A stretch of 50,046 nucleotides of DNA, taken from assembly GCA_028818755.1 (NCBI GenBank), contig JAPPNF010000143.1, positions 1-50,046 on the forward strand. Reading direction: 5' to 3'. Below, piece after piece: positions 42,095-49,976 of the stretch. Positions within the stretch are counted from its first letter, which is position 1, and each line of letters opens with the position of its first letter. This DNA comes from Deltaproteobacteria bacterium (lineage in GTDB: Bacteria > Desulfobacterota > Binatia > UBA9968 > JAJDTQ01). The notes under the pieces were generated by a model. It searched no databases. It saw only the letters and a program-made list of their open reading frames with translations, and was not told the origin of the DNA. The position numbers and the translations under genes are program-made.

Positions 42095-42213
42095 ACCGCG
42101 GCCAACCTCCCGAACCGAACGAACCCCTCAAAGGCCTAGGCAACTTGACACAAACGGAATGCCGATTGTAGTTCTTTAGGCTCGCGAACAACGCCGAGAA
42201 CACCGAGGACGGC

Positions 42214-43518
42214 ATGCTGACCAGGGAAGACAACGAGATTCTGACGAGGGTGGGCCCGGGCACCCCCATGGGCGACGTGATGCGGTGCTACTGGGTGCCG
42301 GTGGTCCTCTCAAGCGAGCTGGAGGCCGGAGGCCGCGCCAAGCGGGTGCGCATCCTGGGCGAGGACATGGTGGCCTTCCGGACCGCCCAGAACGAGGCGG
42401 GGCTCTTGGACGAGTACTGCTCTCACCGGCGCGTCTCCCTCTACTTCGGGCGCGTGGAGGCGGACGGCCTGCGCTGCTGCTACCACGGCTGGAAGTACGC
42501 TTTGGACGGCCGCTGCCTGGAGATGCCCAACGAGGCGCCGGAGACCGACTTCAAGCACGCCGTGAGGCACCCCGCCTATCCCTGCCGGGAGCGCGGCGGC
42601 ATCGTCTGGGCGTTCATGGGCGATCCCGCGCACATGACCGAACTGCCCGACTTCGAGTGGCTGCACCTCCCCGACAATCAGCGTTTCATCTCCAAGTACT
42701 ACCAGGACAACAACTACTTCCAGGCGCTGGAAGGCGGCATCGATTCGAGCCACATCTCCTTCCTGCACGCGCCCCTGAGCTCGGCGGACCAGGCGTCCCT
42801 GAAGGACATCGAGAGGGCCGGCTTCGGCGTGGACACCGCGGTGGAGTCGTCGGACCGGAGCCCGCGGTTCGAGGTGGTGGACACGGAGTACGGGGTCATG
42901 ATCGGCGCTCGCCGCAATGTCGCCGGAGACCGCTACTACTGGCGCATCACCCAGTTCATCATGCCCTTCTACACCATGCCGCCGCCCCAGGATGAGGACC
43001 CGATCCTGCATTCCCACGCATGGGTGCCGGCGGACGACGGGCACCTGATCAACTGGACCATCACGTGGCACCCGGAACGGCCGCTCAAGGAGGAAGAACT
43101 GGTGTCGTTCAACACCGGCCTGAGCGCTCACATCACCGAGTTCGGGCCGGCCGTGAACGGCCCTTACGGCGATGTTCGACCCGCCGCCACCCGGGCCGGC
43201 GACTACGGCATGGACTGGGAAGCCCACAGCACGCGCATGTTCTGCGGCATCCCCGGCTTCGGCATGCAGGACCGGGCCATGACCGAAAGCCAGGGACCGA
43301 TCTTCGACCGCACCCGCGAGCGCCTGGGCACCAGCGACACGGCCATCATACAGGTGCGCAAGTGCCTCATCGACGCCGCCAAAAGGCTCCGGCAGGAGCA
43401 GGCCGACCCGCCGGGTCTGGATCCCAGGCTTCACCACGTCCGCGCCGCCTCCGTCCGGTTGCCCAAGGACGCGATGTGGGTGGAGGCGGTGAAGGACAGG
43501 GTGAGCATTGCGCCGTAG
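42214..43518 (+). CDS. Rieske 2Fe-2S non-haem iron oxygenase (distinct subgroup)
   Basis: 434-residue oxygenase. Rieske ligands are C69-x-H71 (YCSHRRVS) and C88-x2-H91 (CCYHGWKY). Mononuclear iron ligands are D177-x2-H180-x4-H185 (IDSSHISFLH). It shares the ILTRVGPGTP-type start with the paralogues at 37031 and 45791 but is otherwise clearly different and longer. GAGGA lies four bases upstream of the ATG. The HbpS-like and SDR genes follow downstream, so it may be the first step of a ring-oxidation route; no ferredoxin reductase is nearby. Confidence 0.92.
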   Translation: MLTREDNEILTRVGPGTPMGDVMRCYWVPVVLSSELEAGGRAKRVRILGEDMVAFRTAQNEAGLLDEYCSHRRVSLYFGRVEADGLRCCYHGWKYALDGRCLEMPNEAPETDFKHAVRHPAYPCRERGGIVWAFMGDPAHMTELPDFEWLHLPDNQRFISKYYQDNNYFQALEGGIDSSHISFLHAPLSSADQASLKDIERAGFGVDTAVESSDRSPRFEVVDTEYGVMIGARRNVAGDRYYWRITQFIMPFYTMPPPQDEDPILHSHAWVPADDGHLINWTITWHPERPLKEEELVSFNTGLSAHITEFGPAVNGPYGDVRPAATRAGDYGMDWEAHSTRMFCGIPGFGMQDRAMTESQGPIFDRTRERLGTSDTAIIQVRKCLIDAAKRLRQEQADPPGLDPRLHHVRAASVRLPKDAMWVEAVKDRVSIAP

Positions 43519-43590
43519 GCCGGGTGAGGGCGCCGCAATGACGCCGACCGTGCCGCTAACGTTGTCTCCGGCTTGGCGCTCGCTCCGGGC

Positions 43591-43626
43591 ACCCTCACCC
43601 CGACCCTCTCCCAGAGGGAGAGGGAG
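43591..43626. repeat. GC-rich dispersed repeat, copy B (TLTPTLSQRERE-type)
   Basis: Second copy of the unit at 7345-7380 (ACCCTCACCCCGACCCTCTC, then a GAGGGAGAGGG half). It lies between a Rieske gene and the HicB-like gene. Its translation falsely extends the next reading frame upstream, so the HicB-like start is placed further in. Confidence 0.75.
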
Positions 43627-43668
43627 TGGTTTCGATACAGGCTGTTTCCTGGCAATGACAGGTTCTGG

Positions 43669-43929
43669 ATGACGTTTGAAGAATATATGGCCGTGCCGTA
43701 TGTCCTTTGCATGGCTGGGGTCCAGGGAGACGACGGCCGGTGGCTGCGGCGGGCCGAGTACCCGGAACTGCCCGGCTGTTTTGGCGAGGGACTCTCGCCG
43801 GAGGAAGCCTTGGCCGATCTCGACCGCAACCGCGAGCGCATGGTCCGGAAGCTTCTGGCGGCGGGCGCGGAGATACCTGTCCCTCGCCGCCCGTTGACAC
43901 GGTTGATGAGAACAGGCTACCGGCCCTAG
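43669..43929 (+). CDS. HicB-like antitoxin fold protein, orphan
   Basis: 86 residues from the ATG at 43669. RAEYPELPGCFGEGLSPEEALADLDRNRERMVRKLLAAGAEIPVP is the HicB/UPF0150 partial RNase H-like fold, with the LPGCFG motif and an alternating EEAL helix. No HicA is adjacent. The frame extends upstream to 43573 through the dispersed repeat, which gives the spurious TLTPTLSQRERE leader, so the inner ATG is preferred. The ribosome site is weak. Confidence 0.65.
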   Translation: MTFEEYMAVPYVLCMAGVQGDDGRWLRRAEYPELPGCFGEGLSPEEALADLDRNRERMVRKLLAAGAEIPVPRRPLTRLMRTGYRP

Positions 43930-44003
43930 CCGAAACGACCATCAGGCCCGGCACCAACACCCCTCAGGTCGGGTTTCAGCACAATGGAGAGAGGAGAATC
44001 GCT

Positions 44004-44462
44004 TTGAGCTTCGGAATGGAACAGGCACGGGCGCTGGTGGATGCGGGCATCCGCGCGGCGGAGGAAAAGGGATATCTGGTGGCGGTGACCATCGTTGACG
44101 CTGCCGGAAACTTCATGTGGTCGGGCCGCATGGACGGGACCAAGTTCGTGGCTCCGGACATCGCCCGGGCCAAGGCGTTTACCGCGGCGGCCTTCCGCCA
44201 GAGCACCGCGGTGTTGGAGGAAAAGGCCAACCCGAAACCGGTGTTCTACACCGGCGTGCAGGTGGTGCACGGCGGGCACATCGCCATCGGCCAGGGGGCG
44301 CTGCCCATCTGGATCGGCGACGAGGTGGTGGGCGGCATCGGCGTGAGCGGCGCCGCGCCGCAGGAAGACGAGGAGGTGGCGGCCGCGGCCCTCGAGGCCG
44401 AGGGCTACTCGTTCCCCGCCGCGGACGTGGCTACCCGGGCCGCGCTGGGGCATTCAAGGTAG
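44004..44462 (+). CDS. HbpS/GlcG-like (DUF336) protein
   Basis: 152-residue protein of the HbpS/GlcG family. The fold is marked by ARALVDAGIRAAEEKGYLVAVTIVDAAGNFMWSGRMDG, ARAKAFTAAAFRQST and GVSGAAPQEDEEVAAAAL. Members bind haem or flavin-like ligands, or act in glycolate-type metabolism. It starts at TTG 44004 with AGGAG seven bases upstream; there is no signal peptide. It is followed by the SDR gene after nine bases, so the two are co-transcribed. Confidence 0.85.
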   Translation: MSFGMEQARALVDAGIRAAEEKGYLVAVTIVDAAGNFMWSGRMDGTKFVAPDIARAKAFTAAAFRQSTAVLEEKANPKPVFYTGVQVVHGGHIAIGQGALPIWIGDEVVGGIGVSGAAPQEDEEVAAAALEAEGYSFPAADVATRAALGHSR

Positions 44463-44471
44463 ACGGGGCGC

Positions 44472-45251
44472 GTGGGACGCCTCCAGGGAAAGGTCGCGCT
44501 CATCACAGGCGGCGGAGGCGGCATCGGCACCGCCACGGCCATGCTGTTTGCGGAGGAAGGCGCCGGGATGGCCGTGGTGGACCGTGACGGCGCGGCCGCC
44601 GACGCGGCAGCGGCGGACATCCGCGGCAGGCTCCCCTCGGCGGACGTCATGCCCATGGCGGCGGACCTGAGCGACGAGGCGCAGACGAAACGCGCGGTGG
44701 ACGCTGCGGCGGCCTACTTCGGCGGCCTCGACATCCTCGTCAACGTCGCCGGGATACGGGTGTACGGGGCCCTCGCGGATGCGGAGCCGGACAGTTGGGA
44801 CTCCATCCTGGCGGTCAACCTCATGGCCACCGTCCACTGCTGCAAGGCCGCCATCCCGCTGCTGCGGTCACGGGGCGGCGGCAGCATCGTCAACGTCTCC
44901 TCGGTGTTCGGGGTCACGGGACGAGCGGGAATGGGGCAGTACGACGTCACCAAGGCCGCGGTGGTGAGCCTCAGCCGCACTTTGGCCATCGAAGAGGTCG
45001 GAAACGGTATCCGGGTGAACGCCGTCTGCCCCGGACCCACCATCACGCCCTTCCACATCCAACGGGCCAAGGAACGCGGGGTGAGCGAGGAGGAGCTGCG
45101 CCGAACGGGCGCGCAGCACACGCTGATGAAGCGATGGGCTGAGCCCCGTGAGGTGGCCCATACGATCCTGTTTCTGGCGTGCGACGAGTCGTCCTTCGTC
45201 ACCGGCACGGCACTGGTGGTGGACGGCGGCGCCTCCGCGGCCAGCGCGTAG
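44472..45251 (+). CDS. Short-chain dehydrogenase/reductase
   Basis: 259-residue NAD(P)-dependent oxidoreductase. The Rossmann motif is TGGGGGIGTA (residues 13-22), the NAG-like loop reads NVAGIRV, and the catalytic triad is Ser in VNVSSVFG, Tyr and Lys in YDVTKAA. It starts at GTG. Substrate unknown; FabG-like subgroup. It follows the HbpS-like gene by nine bases. It could dehydrogenate the diol or alcohol product of a Rieske oxygenase. Confidence 0.93.
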   Translation: MGRLQGKVALITGGGGGIGTATAMLFAEEGAGMAVVDRDGAAADAAAADIRGRLPSADVMPMAADLSDEAQTKRAVDAAAAYFGGLDILVNVAGIRVYGALADAEPDSWDSILAVNLMATVHCCKAAIPLLRSRGGGSIVNVSSVFGVTGRAGMGQYDVTKAAVVSLSRTLAIEEVGNGIRVNAVCPGPTITPFHIQRAKERGVSEEELRRTGAQHTLMKRWAEPREVAHTILFLACDESSFVTGTALVVDGGASAASA

Positions 45252-45295
45252 CTTCCGCAACGTCGCCACGACATCCACCGGAAGCGCGGATGCAG

Positions 45296-45323
45296 GCACG
45301 AGCGGGTTTGAAACCCGCCCTAC
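45296..45323. repeat. REP-like palindrome, copy 4
   Basis: GCACGAGCGGGTTTGAAACC and CGCCCTAC form the same unit as at 7421 and 19117, one base eroded. It lies in the convergent gap between the SDR and cupin genes and does not overlap either stop codon. Confidence 0.75.
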
Positions 45324-45359
45324 ACTACCATCGTCTTTCTGGAGGCCGGAAAGGCCGGG

Positions 45360-45710
45360 TCAGTCCGCCAACGGCACCACCGCGAAGACGTGGGGCTCGT
45401 CGCCGATGACCCGGCTCCGGTGCCCGCGCCCGGTGAGGTCGTCGGCGAGCATGATGTCGCCGGTCTGGAACCGCCGCACCTCCCCGCCGCCGCACTCGAT
45501 ATCCCACTGCCCGGACAACGTGAACAGGTACTGCCGCCGCGGCGCCGGGTGCCAGTCCAACAGCACGCCGGGCGGCACCCGCCGCACGTGTACGCTCTTG
45601 GCGTCTCCCAGGGACGTGCTTTCCATGTTGCGATCCGGTTTGAAGTCGAGCTCGATCTCCTCGAAATGCGATTCGCCGTCGTCGCCGGTGTAGAGTCTCA
45701 CTGCCTGCAT
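45360..45710 (-). CDS. Cupin-domain protein
   Basis: 116-residue single-domain beta-barrel protein from the ATG at 45710. The cupin motif 2 region is QTGDIMLADDLTGRGHRSRV, and motif 1 is WHPAPRRQYLFTLSGQWDIE with a His and Gln/Glu. It may be a dioxygenase-like or ligand-binding cupin; the metal set is not fully certain. A longer upstream start exists but is unlikely. It follows the Rieske gene at 45791 on the same strand, in the order Rieske then cupin, 80 bases apart. Confidence 0.82.
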   Translation of the reverse strand: MQAVRLYTGDDGESHFEEIELDFKPDRNMESTSLGDAKSVHVRRVPPGVLLDWHPAPRRQYLFTLSGQWDIECGGGEVRRFQTGDIMLADDLTGRGHRSRVIGDEPHVFAVVPLAD

Positions 45711-45790
45711 GTTTCCCCGCTTTCCTTCAGGCGGCGCGCCCCGTATCCACGCGCGCTGCGCCTCTTCCATGTTCTCTCAGGCTTGAACGC

Positions 45791-46978
45791 CTAGAGGTTC
45801 TGCACGCGCTTCTCGCCTTCTTTCCAGACCACCGCGCCCGCCGTCGTCGGTACACATGCGGCTTTCTCGGGATCGCGGATGATCCCCTTGGGATCCTCGC
45901 CCCGCTTGACCGCCTCGATGGCGGTGCGAAGTATCCTGCGGAACATCAGCACCCCTTCATCCGACGTGACGTGGTGCTCCAGCCGGTGGTTGGCGATCTC
46001 GCCCTGCCCTTCCTGGGCTTCCTTGTCGTCGGGATGGCGCTGGCTGTACTCGTAGCTCGTGTCCGACCTTCTCCCGGGCGCGAGCTTGGCGCGCCCGCTC
46101 AAGACGGTCTCGTCCACGTCCTCGGGCATCCACCGGATGTTGGCGGACCTGACGTGGGTGTCGTCCACGGGAACACAAAAGGAGACCTGGGTCACTTTCC
46201 TGGTCTTGAGCTCGTCCGTGTAGACCAGGTGGGCGTTCAAGGGCATGACCATTTCCCAGATCAACTCGGCCCACCGGCCGCCGTCGAGTTTCTGGACCAT
46301 GACGAAACGCATGCCCATCTCCGTCTCTTCGTATCGGAGCTCCTCCGGCAGCGAAGTGAACACCTGGGTGGGGAACTGGGAGCCGCTGTGAAGCGTATGC
46401 AGCCACACGGTGTGCAGCGCATCCATGAGGTTTTCCTCGGTCTGAAGCCAGTTGCAGTCGACGGAGCCGCCAATGCGCGGCCCGAACCTGGCGTAGAACT
46501 TCCCTCCCTCATGGACCCAGGCATCGTACTTGGGCAGCTCCGGCATCTTCTCCAGGGGTCCCATGTAGGCGAAGACGAGACCCCCGAACTCCTGCACCGG
46601 GTACGCCGGGTGCCAGAGATGGTCCTTCACCGTGCTTCCGGGCGGCTCCAGCGGCATGTCGAGGATGCGCCCCTCCACGTCGTAAAGCCAGCCGTGGTAG
46701 CAGCAGCGCAGCCCGTCCCGCTCCACCCGCCCGTACTCAAGCGAGGTGCCCCGGTGGCTGCAGCGAAAGAAGAGGAGCCCGGGCCGGCCCTCGCCGTCCC
46801 GGAAAGCGACCAAGTCCTCGCCCAGGATGCGTATCCGCTTGGGCAGATCACCAAGGTCGCGGGACAGGCACACCGGCTGCCAGTAGCGGCGCATGAGCTC
46901 GCCGCAGGGCGTGCCGGGGCCGACACGGGTCAGTTCCGGATCGATTTCGGGGATCTTGAAGCCATAGGCGCTCCTCAT
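45791..46978 (-). CDS. Rieske 2Fe-2S non-haem iron oxygenase, alpha subunit (paralogue B)
   Basis: 395-residue oxygenase, closely related to the one at 37031. Cluster ligands are C73-x-H75 and C92-x2-H95, and the iron site is in LMDALHTVWLH. The first 142 residues differ from paralogue A at about eight positions; the middle (a varied stretch at ~150-165) and the C-terminus differ more, suggesting altered substrate range. The start at 46978 has GGAGAGGAG upstream. On the minus strand it precedes the cupin gene. Confidence 0.92.
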   Translation of the reverse strand: MRSAYGFKIPEIDPELTRVGPGTPCGELMRRYWQPVCLSRDLGDLPKRIRILGEDLVAFRDGEGRPGLLFFRCSHRGTSLEYGRVERDGLRCCYHGWLYDVEGRILDMPLEPPGSTVKDHLWHPAYPVQEFGGLVFAYMGPLEKMPELPKYDAWVHEGGKFYARFGPRIGGSVDCNWLQTEENLMDALHTVWLHTLHSGSQFPTQVFTSLPEELRYEETEMGMRFVMVQKLDGGRWAELIWEMVMPLNAHLVYTDELKTRKVTQVSFCVPVDDTHVRSANIRWMPEDVDETVLSGRAKLAPGRRSDTSYEYSQRHPDDKEAQEGQGEIANHRLEHHVTSDEGVLMFRRILRTAIEAVKRGEDPKGIIRDPEKAACVPTTAGAVVWKEGEKRVQNL

Positions 46979-47030
46979 GGAGACGCTCCTCTCCGGTCCG
47001 GATCGCTCGCGACTCCAGTCCGGAACGCAA

Positions 47031-47080
47031 ACCGGCCGGCACACACGGATGGAGAAACCATGTCGGTGTGTCCGGCCGGT
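47031..47080. terminator. Long GC-rich hairpin, candidate terminator
   Basis: ACCGGCCGGCACACAC (47031-47046) pairs with GTGTGTCCGGCCGGT (47066-47080), one bulged base, loop of about nineteen. It lies between the stop of the tctC gene at 47118 and the Rieske start at 46978, both on the minus strand. There is no strong T-run (TTTGCGTT follows), so it could be a weak terminator, a processing site or a leader structure. Confidence 0.6.
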
Positions 47081-47117
47081 GGAGTATTCGCGGTGGCTCG
47101 AGAAAACTCCGCTACCA

Positions 47118-48110
47118 CTACTTCTTCTGCAAGGCCTCCTTGAATATGGGCGCGTAGTGGTTGATCAGGTCGTAAAAACCGTCAAGCGTTTTGTTCCAGT
47201 CCTGGCCCACGACCGGGGACATCTTGGCTTTCATCCTCTTGAACCTGGCGATGACCTCCGGGTCCTTCAGCGCCGTTTCGAAGGCCTTTTGCAGGATCGC
47301 CTGTCGGTCCTTGGGCATCCCCGGCGGAGCGGTGGCTACGCGGTGAGAGGCGAGAACGCTGAGCTGTGGGAAGCCCAGTTCCCCGACAGTGGGGACGTCG
47401 GGGTACCTGGGGTCGCGCTTGTCCAGGTAGACCCACATGGGCCTCATGTTGCCGTCCTCCACGAACACCATCTGGCCCGGGGAATCCAGACCCAGGGCCC
47501 TGGCGTGGCCCTCCCCTCTGACGATGCCCATGTTGGCCGCCGGAGCGCCCGGATAACCCAGGATGAACTTCGGATTGAACCCCATGACCTTCGCGGTCAA
47601 CAGGTTCGCGATCCATCCGGTGGCGCCCACCCCCGTGCCGGTGAGAAGGACCTCCTTGGCTTCCTGGAAGTCCTTGAGGTTTTGGAACTTGGTCTTGGCG
47701 CCCACCGCCCACACGTAGGGGCCGGAGGAGATCCGTCCGAGCCAGGAAAACTCCTTCAGCTTGTAGACCGGCTTGGGGTTCGCGAACAGCTCGGAGACGA
47801 TGGCCCCGGGGATGTTGACGGTGCCGATGGTGTAGCCGTCGGGCTTTGCTTTCCACAGCAGGTTCCAGGAAATGGTCCCGCCGGCACCCGGCCGGTTCCT
47901 GAGAATGACGTTGACGCCGAGAGCTTTCTTCAAGCCGACGCTCACCGCCCGGCTGTGAAGATCGAACCCGCCCGCCGGAGCGTAGGGGATCAACCACGTG
48001 ATGGTCTTGCCCTTCTCCGGCCATGTCCCTTGAGCTGATGCATCCTGCGCGGGTACGGTCATCCCAAGGACGGCCAACAAAGCAACCACGCCGATCAGAT
48101 TACGTAACAT
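47118..48110 (-). CDS. TctC/Bug-family periplasmic binding protein, orphan (tandem A)
   Basis: 330-residue periplasmic binding protein. Sec signal VALLAVLGMTVPAQDASA, cut before QGTWPEKG. Ligand-site motifs are ITWLIPYAPAGGFDLHSRAV and NVILRNRPGAGGTISWNLLW. The start has AAGGAGG eight bases upstream. It is the downstream half of a tandem pair with the gene at 48175; the two are clearly paralogous. No TctAB genes adjoin them. Confidence 0.92.
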   Translation of the reverse strand: MLRNLIGVVALLAVLGMTVPAQDASAQGTWPEKGKTITWLIPYAPAGGFDLHSRAVSVGLKKALGVNVILRNRPGAGGTISWNLLWKAKPDGYTIGTVNIPGAIVSELFANPKPVYKLKEFSWLGRISSGPYVWAVGAKTKFQNLKDFQEAKEVLLTGTGVGATGWIANLLTAKVMGFNPKFILGYPGAPAANMGIVRGEGHARALGLDSPGQMVFVEDGNMRPMWVYLDKRDPRYPDVPTVGELGFPQLSVLASHRVATAPPGMPKDRQAILQKAFETALKDPEVIARFKRMKAKMSPVVGQDWNKTLDGFYDLINHYAPIFKEALQKK

Positions 48111-48174
48111 CGGAAACCTCCTTGCCGGTTTGCTACCTGTGCTCGCATATATCCAATTGGTCCGTTCTCTTCCG

Positions 48175-49161
48175 CTACTTCTGCAGAGCCGCCTTGAAAA
48201 CGTCGCCGTGTTCCTGAATCAGGCCGTAGAAGTCTCCCAGCATGTTGTTCCAGTCCTCGCCCACCACCGGTTCTATGCGCGCCTTCATCTTCTTGAACCG
48301 CTCCAGCACTTCCGGGTCCCTGGTGGCCGCGTCGAACGCCTTCTGGAGCAGGGCCAGCCGGTCCTTGGGCATGCCCGGAGGAGCGGCCACCACCCGGTGG
48401 GAAGCAAGCACCGAAAGGCCGGGATAACCCAACTCTCCCACTGTCGGGACGTTCGGGAAGTCCGGATCGCGCTTGTCCAGATAGACCCACATGGGCCTCA
48501 TGGTGCCGTCATGGACGAACGCCATCTGGCCCGGCGAGTCCAGGCCGAGACCACGGGCGTGACCCTCGCCTCTGACGATGGCCATGTTGGCGGCCGGGGC
48601 GCTGGGGAAGCCCAGGATCTGCTTGATATTGAACTTCATGACCCTTCCGGTCAGGGTCGACGTGACCCACTCCGTGCCGCCGACCCCGGAGCCTGTGACG
48701 AGGACTTCCTTGGCGCTCCGGAAGTCCTCAAGGGTCTTGAACGGCGTCTTCGCTCCCACCGCCCACATATACGGGGCGGCGGAGATTTGCCCGATCCAGG
48801 AGAACTCCTTCAGGCGGTACTCGGGGGTGGGTGTGCCGAACAGCTCGGAGACGATGGCGCCGGGGATGTTGATGGTGGTGATGGTGTAACCGTCGGGCTT
48901 GGCGCCCCAGGTGAGATTCCAGGCGATATTCCCGCCCGCGCCAGGCCGGTTGCGGATGATGATGTTGACGCCGAGCGCCTTCTTCATCCCGATAATCATG
49001 GCGCGGCTGTGGAGGTCGAAGCCGCCAGCCGGACCGTAAGGAATCAGCCACGTGATGGTCCTGCTTGGGTACTTGTCCGCCGAGACGGCCGAACCCGAGA
49101 AGCCGAAGGCCAGCGCGATGATCCCGACCAACAGTGCTGTCGCAAAGAGTTTCGCTCGCAT
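48175..49161 (-). CDS. TctC/Bug-family periplasmic binding protein, orphan (tandem B)
   Basis: 328-residue paralogue of the gene at 47118, highly similar along its whole length (LIPYGPAGGFDLHSRAM, IIIRNRPGAGGNIAWNL, NIPGAIVSELFG, MWVYLDKRDP). The Sec signal is ALLVGIIALAFGFSGSAVSA, cut before DKYPSRT. The start at 49161 has GGAGGTG eight bases upstream; the longer frame lacks one. A tandem duplication of an orphan Bug protein. Confidence 0.92.
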   Translation of the reverse strand: MRAKLFATALLVGIIALAFGFSGSAVSADKYPSRTITWLIPYGPAGGFDLHSRAMIIGMKKALGVNIIIRNRPGAGGNIAWNLTWGAKPDGYTITTINIPGAIVSELFGTPTPEYRLKEFSWIGQISAAPYMWAVGAKTPFKTLEDFRSAKEVLVTGSGVGGTEWVTSTLTGRVMKFNIKQILGFPSAPAANMAIVRGEGHARGLGLDSPGQMAFVHDGTMRPMWVYLDKRDPDFPNVPTVGELGYPGLSVLASHRVVAAPPGMPKDRLALLQKAFDAATRDPEVLERFKKMKARIEPVVGEDWNNMLGDFYGLIQEHGDVFKAALQK

Positions 49162-49303
49162 GGAACACCTCCGGGGTTTCCTTGGCGTCGCACCCGTATG
49201 CCACAGGCGCGACGAGCCTGTCAATGAGAACAGGAGCTTGCGGTGCCTTGCAGAATAGCCTTGGACGCTTTTTCCGTTCCGGGGACACGCCGTAGGGTCG
49301 AGC

Positions 49304-49927
49304 TCAAGTGAGGCTCTTGAAGTAGCTCAGGTCCCCCTGCCCTTCGCGCAGGATCGTGATGGTGTCATCCACCAGCGAGATTACGCTGGAGGCCAGCACC
49401 GGCAGAGTGCCGCATTCCATGATGAGGTCTACCCGGTGGCCGAAGATCCGTTCGAGATCAGCCGGGTTGGTAACGACCCCCTCGTCGCTCTCGTTGGCGC
49501 TGGTGCTGACCACGGGACTGCCGAGCTGTTCCACCAACGCCAACGGCACCGGGTGGTCCGGGATCCGGATACCCACGGTCTTCTGCTTGGACTGGAAAAC
49601 CCGGGGCGTTTCCTTGGTGGCGGCGAGCACGAAGGTGTAGGGACCGGGAAGGAAGCGTTTCAGGATGCGGTGCGCGAAGTTCGACACGTGGCCGTACCGG
49701 CTCACCTGGACCAGGTCCGAGCACACGAACGACATGGGCTTGTTGGCATCGCGCCCCTTGATGCGGCGGATGCGCTCCACCGCGGCCTTGCTGGTCACGT
49801 CACAGCCCAGGCCGTAGATGGTATCGGTGGGATAGACGATGACGCCGTCGCGCCTGAGGACCTCGACCGCGCGGTCCACGTGCCTTCCCTTCAGGTGCAG
49901 GGGATCGATGCTGAGGGTCGTTGTCAT
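49304..49927 (-). CDS. Sua5/YciO/YrdC-family protein (L-threonylcarbamoyladenylate synthase)
   Basis: 207-residue cytosolic enzyme. In TsaC/YrdC it makes threonylcarbamoyl-AMP from Thr, bicarbonate and ATP for tRNA t6A37 synthesis. The KxR-SxN fold is visible: GVIVYPTDTIYGLGCD, RIKGRDANKPMSFVCSD, FLPGPYTFVLAATKETP, GIRIPDHPV, PVVSTSANESDE. There is no Sua5 C-terminal domain. Short length and the sequence lean to the YciO/YrdC branch; YciO itself has a less certain role. The start at 49927 has GGAG ten bases upstream, with a TTG further upstream. Confidence 0.88.
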   Translation of the reverse strand: MTTTLSIDPLHLKGRHVDRAVEVLRRDGVIVYPTDTIYGLGCDVTSKAAVERIRRIKGRDANKPMSFVCSDLVQVSRYGHVSNFAHRILKRFLPGPYTFVLAATKETPRVFQSKQKTVGIRIPDHPVPLALVEQLGSPVVSTSANESDEGVVTNPADLERIFGHRVDLIMECGTLPVLASSVISLVDDTITILREGQGDLSYFKSLT

Positions 49928-49947
49928 GGGGGTCTCCGTCAAACGGT

Positions 49948-49976
49948 GGCACGGGCGGGCTCGAAACCCGCCCCTA
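49948..49976. repeat. REP-like palindrome, copy 5, fused to the MITE-like element
   Basis: GGGCGGGCTCGAAACCCGCCC, then CTAG. On the minus strand the unit begins CTAGGGGCGGG. The last bases TAG are at the same time the first bases of element copy 3, so the two repeats share their edge. Confidence 0.75.
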
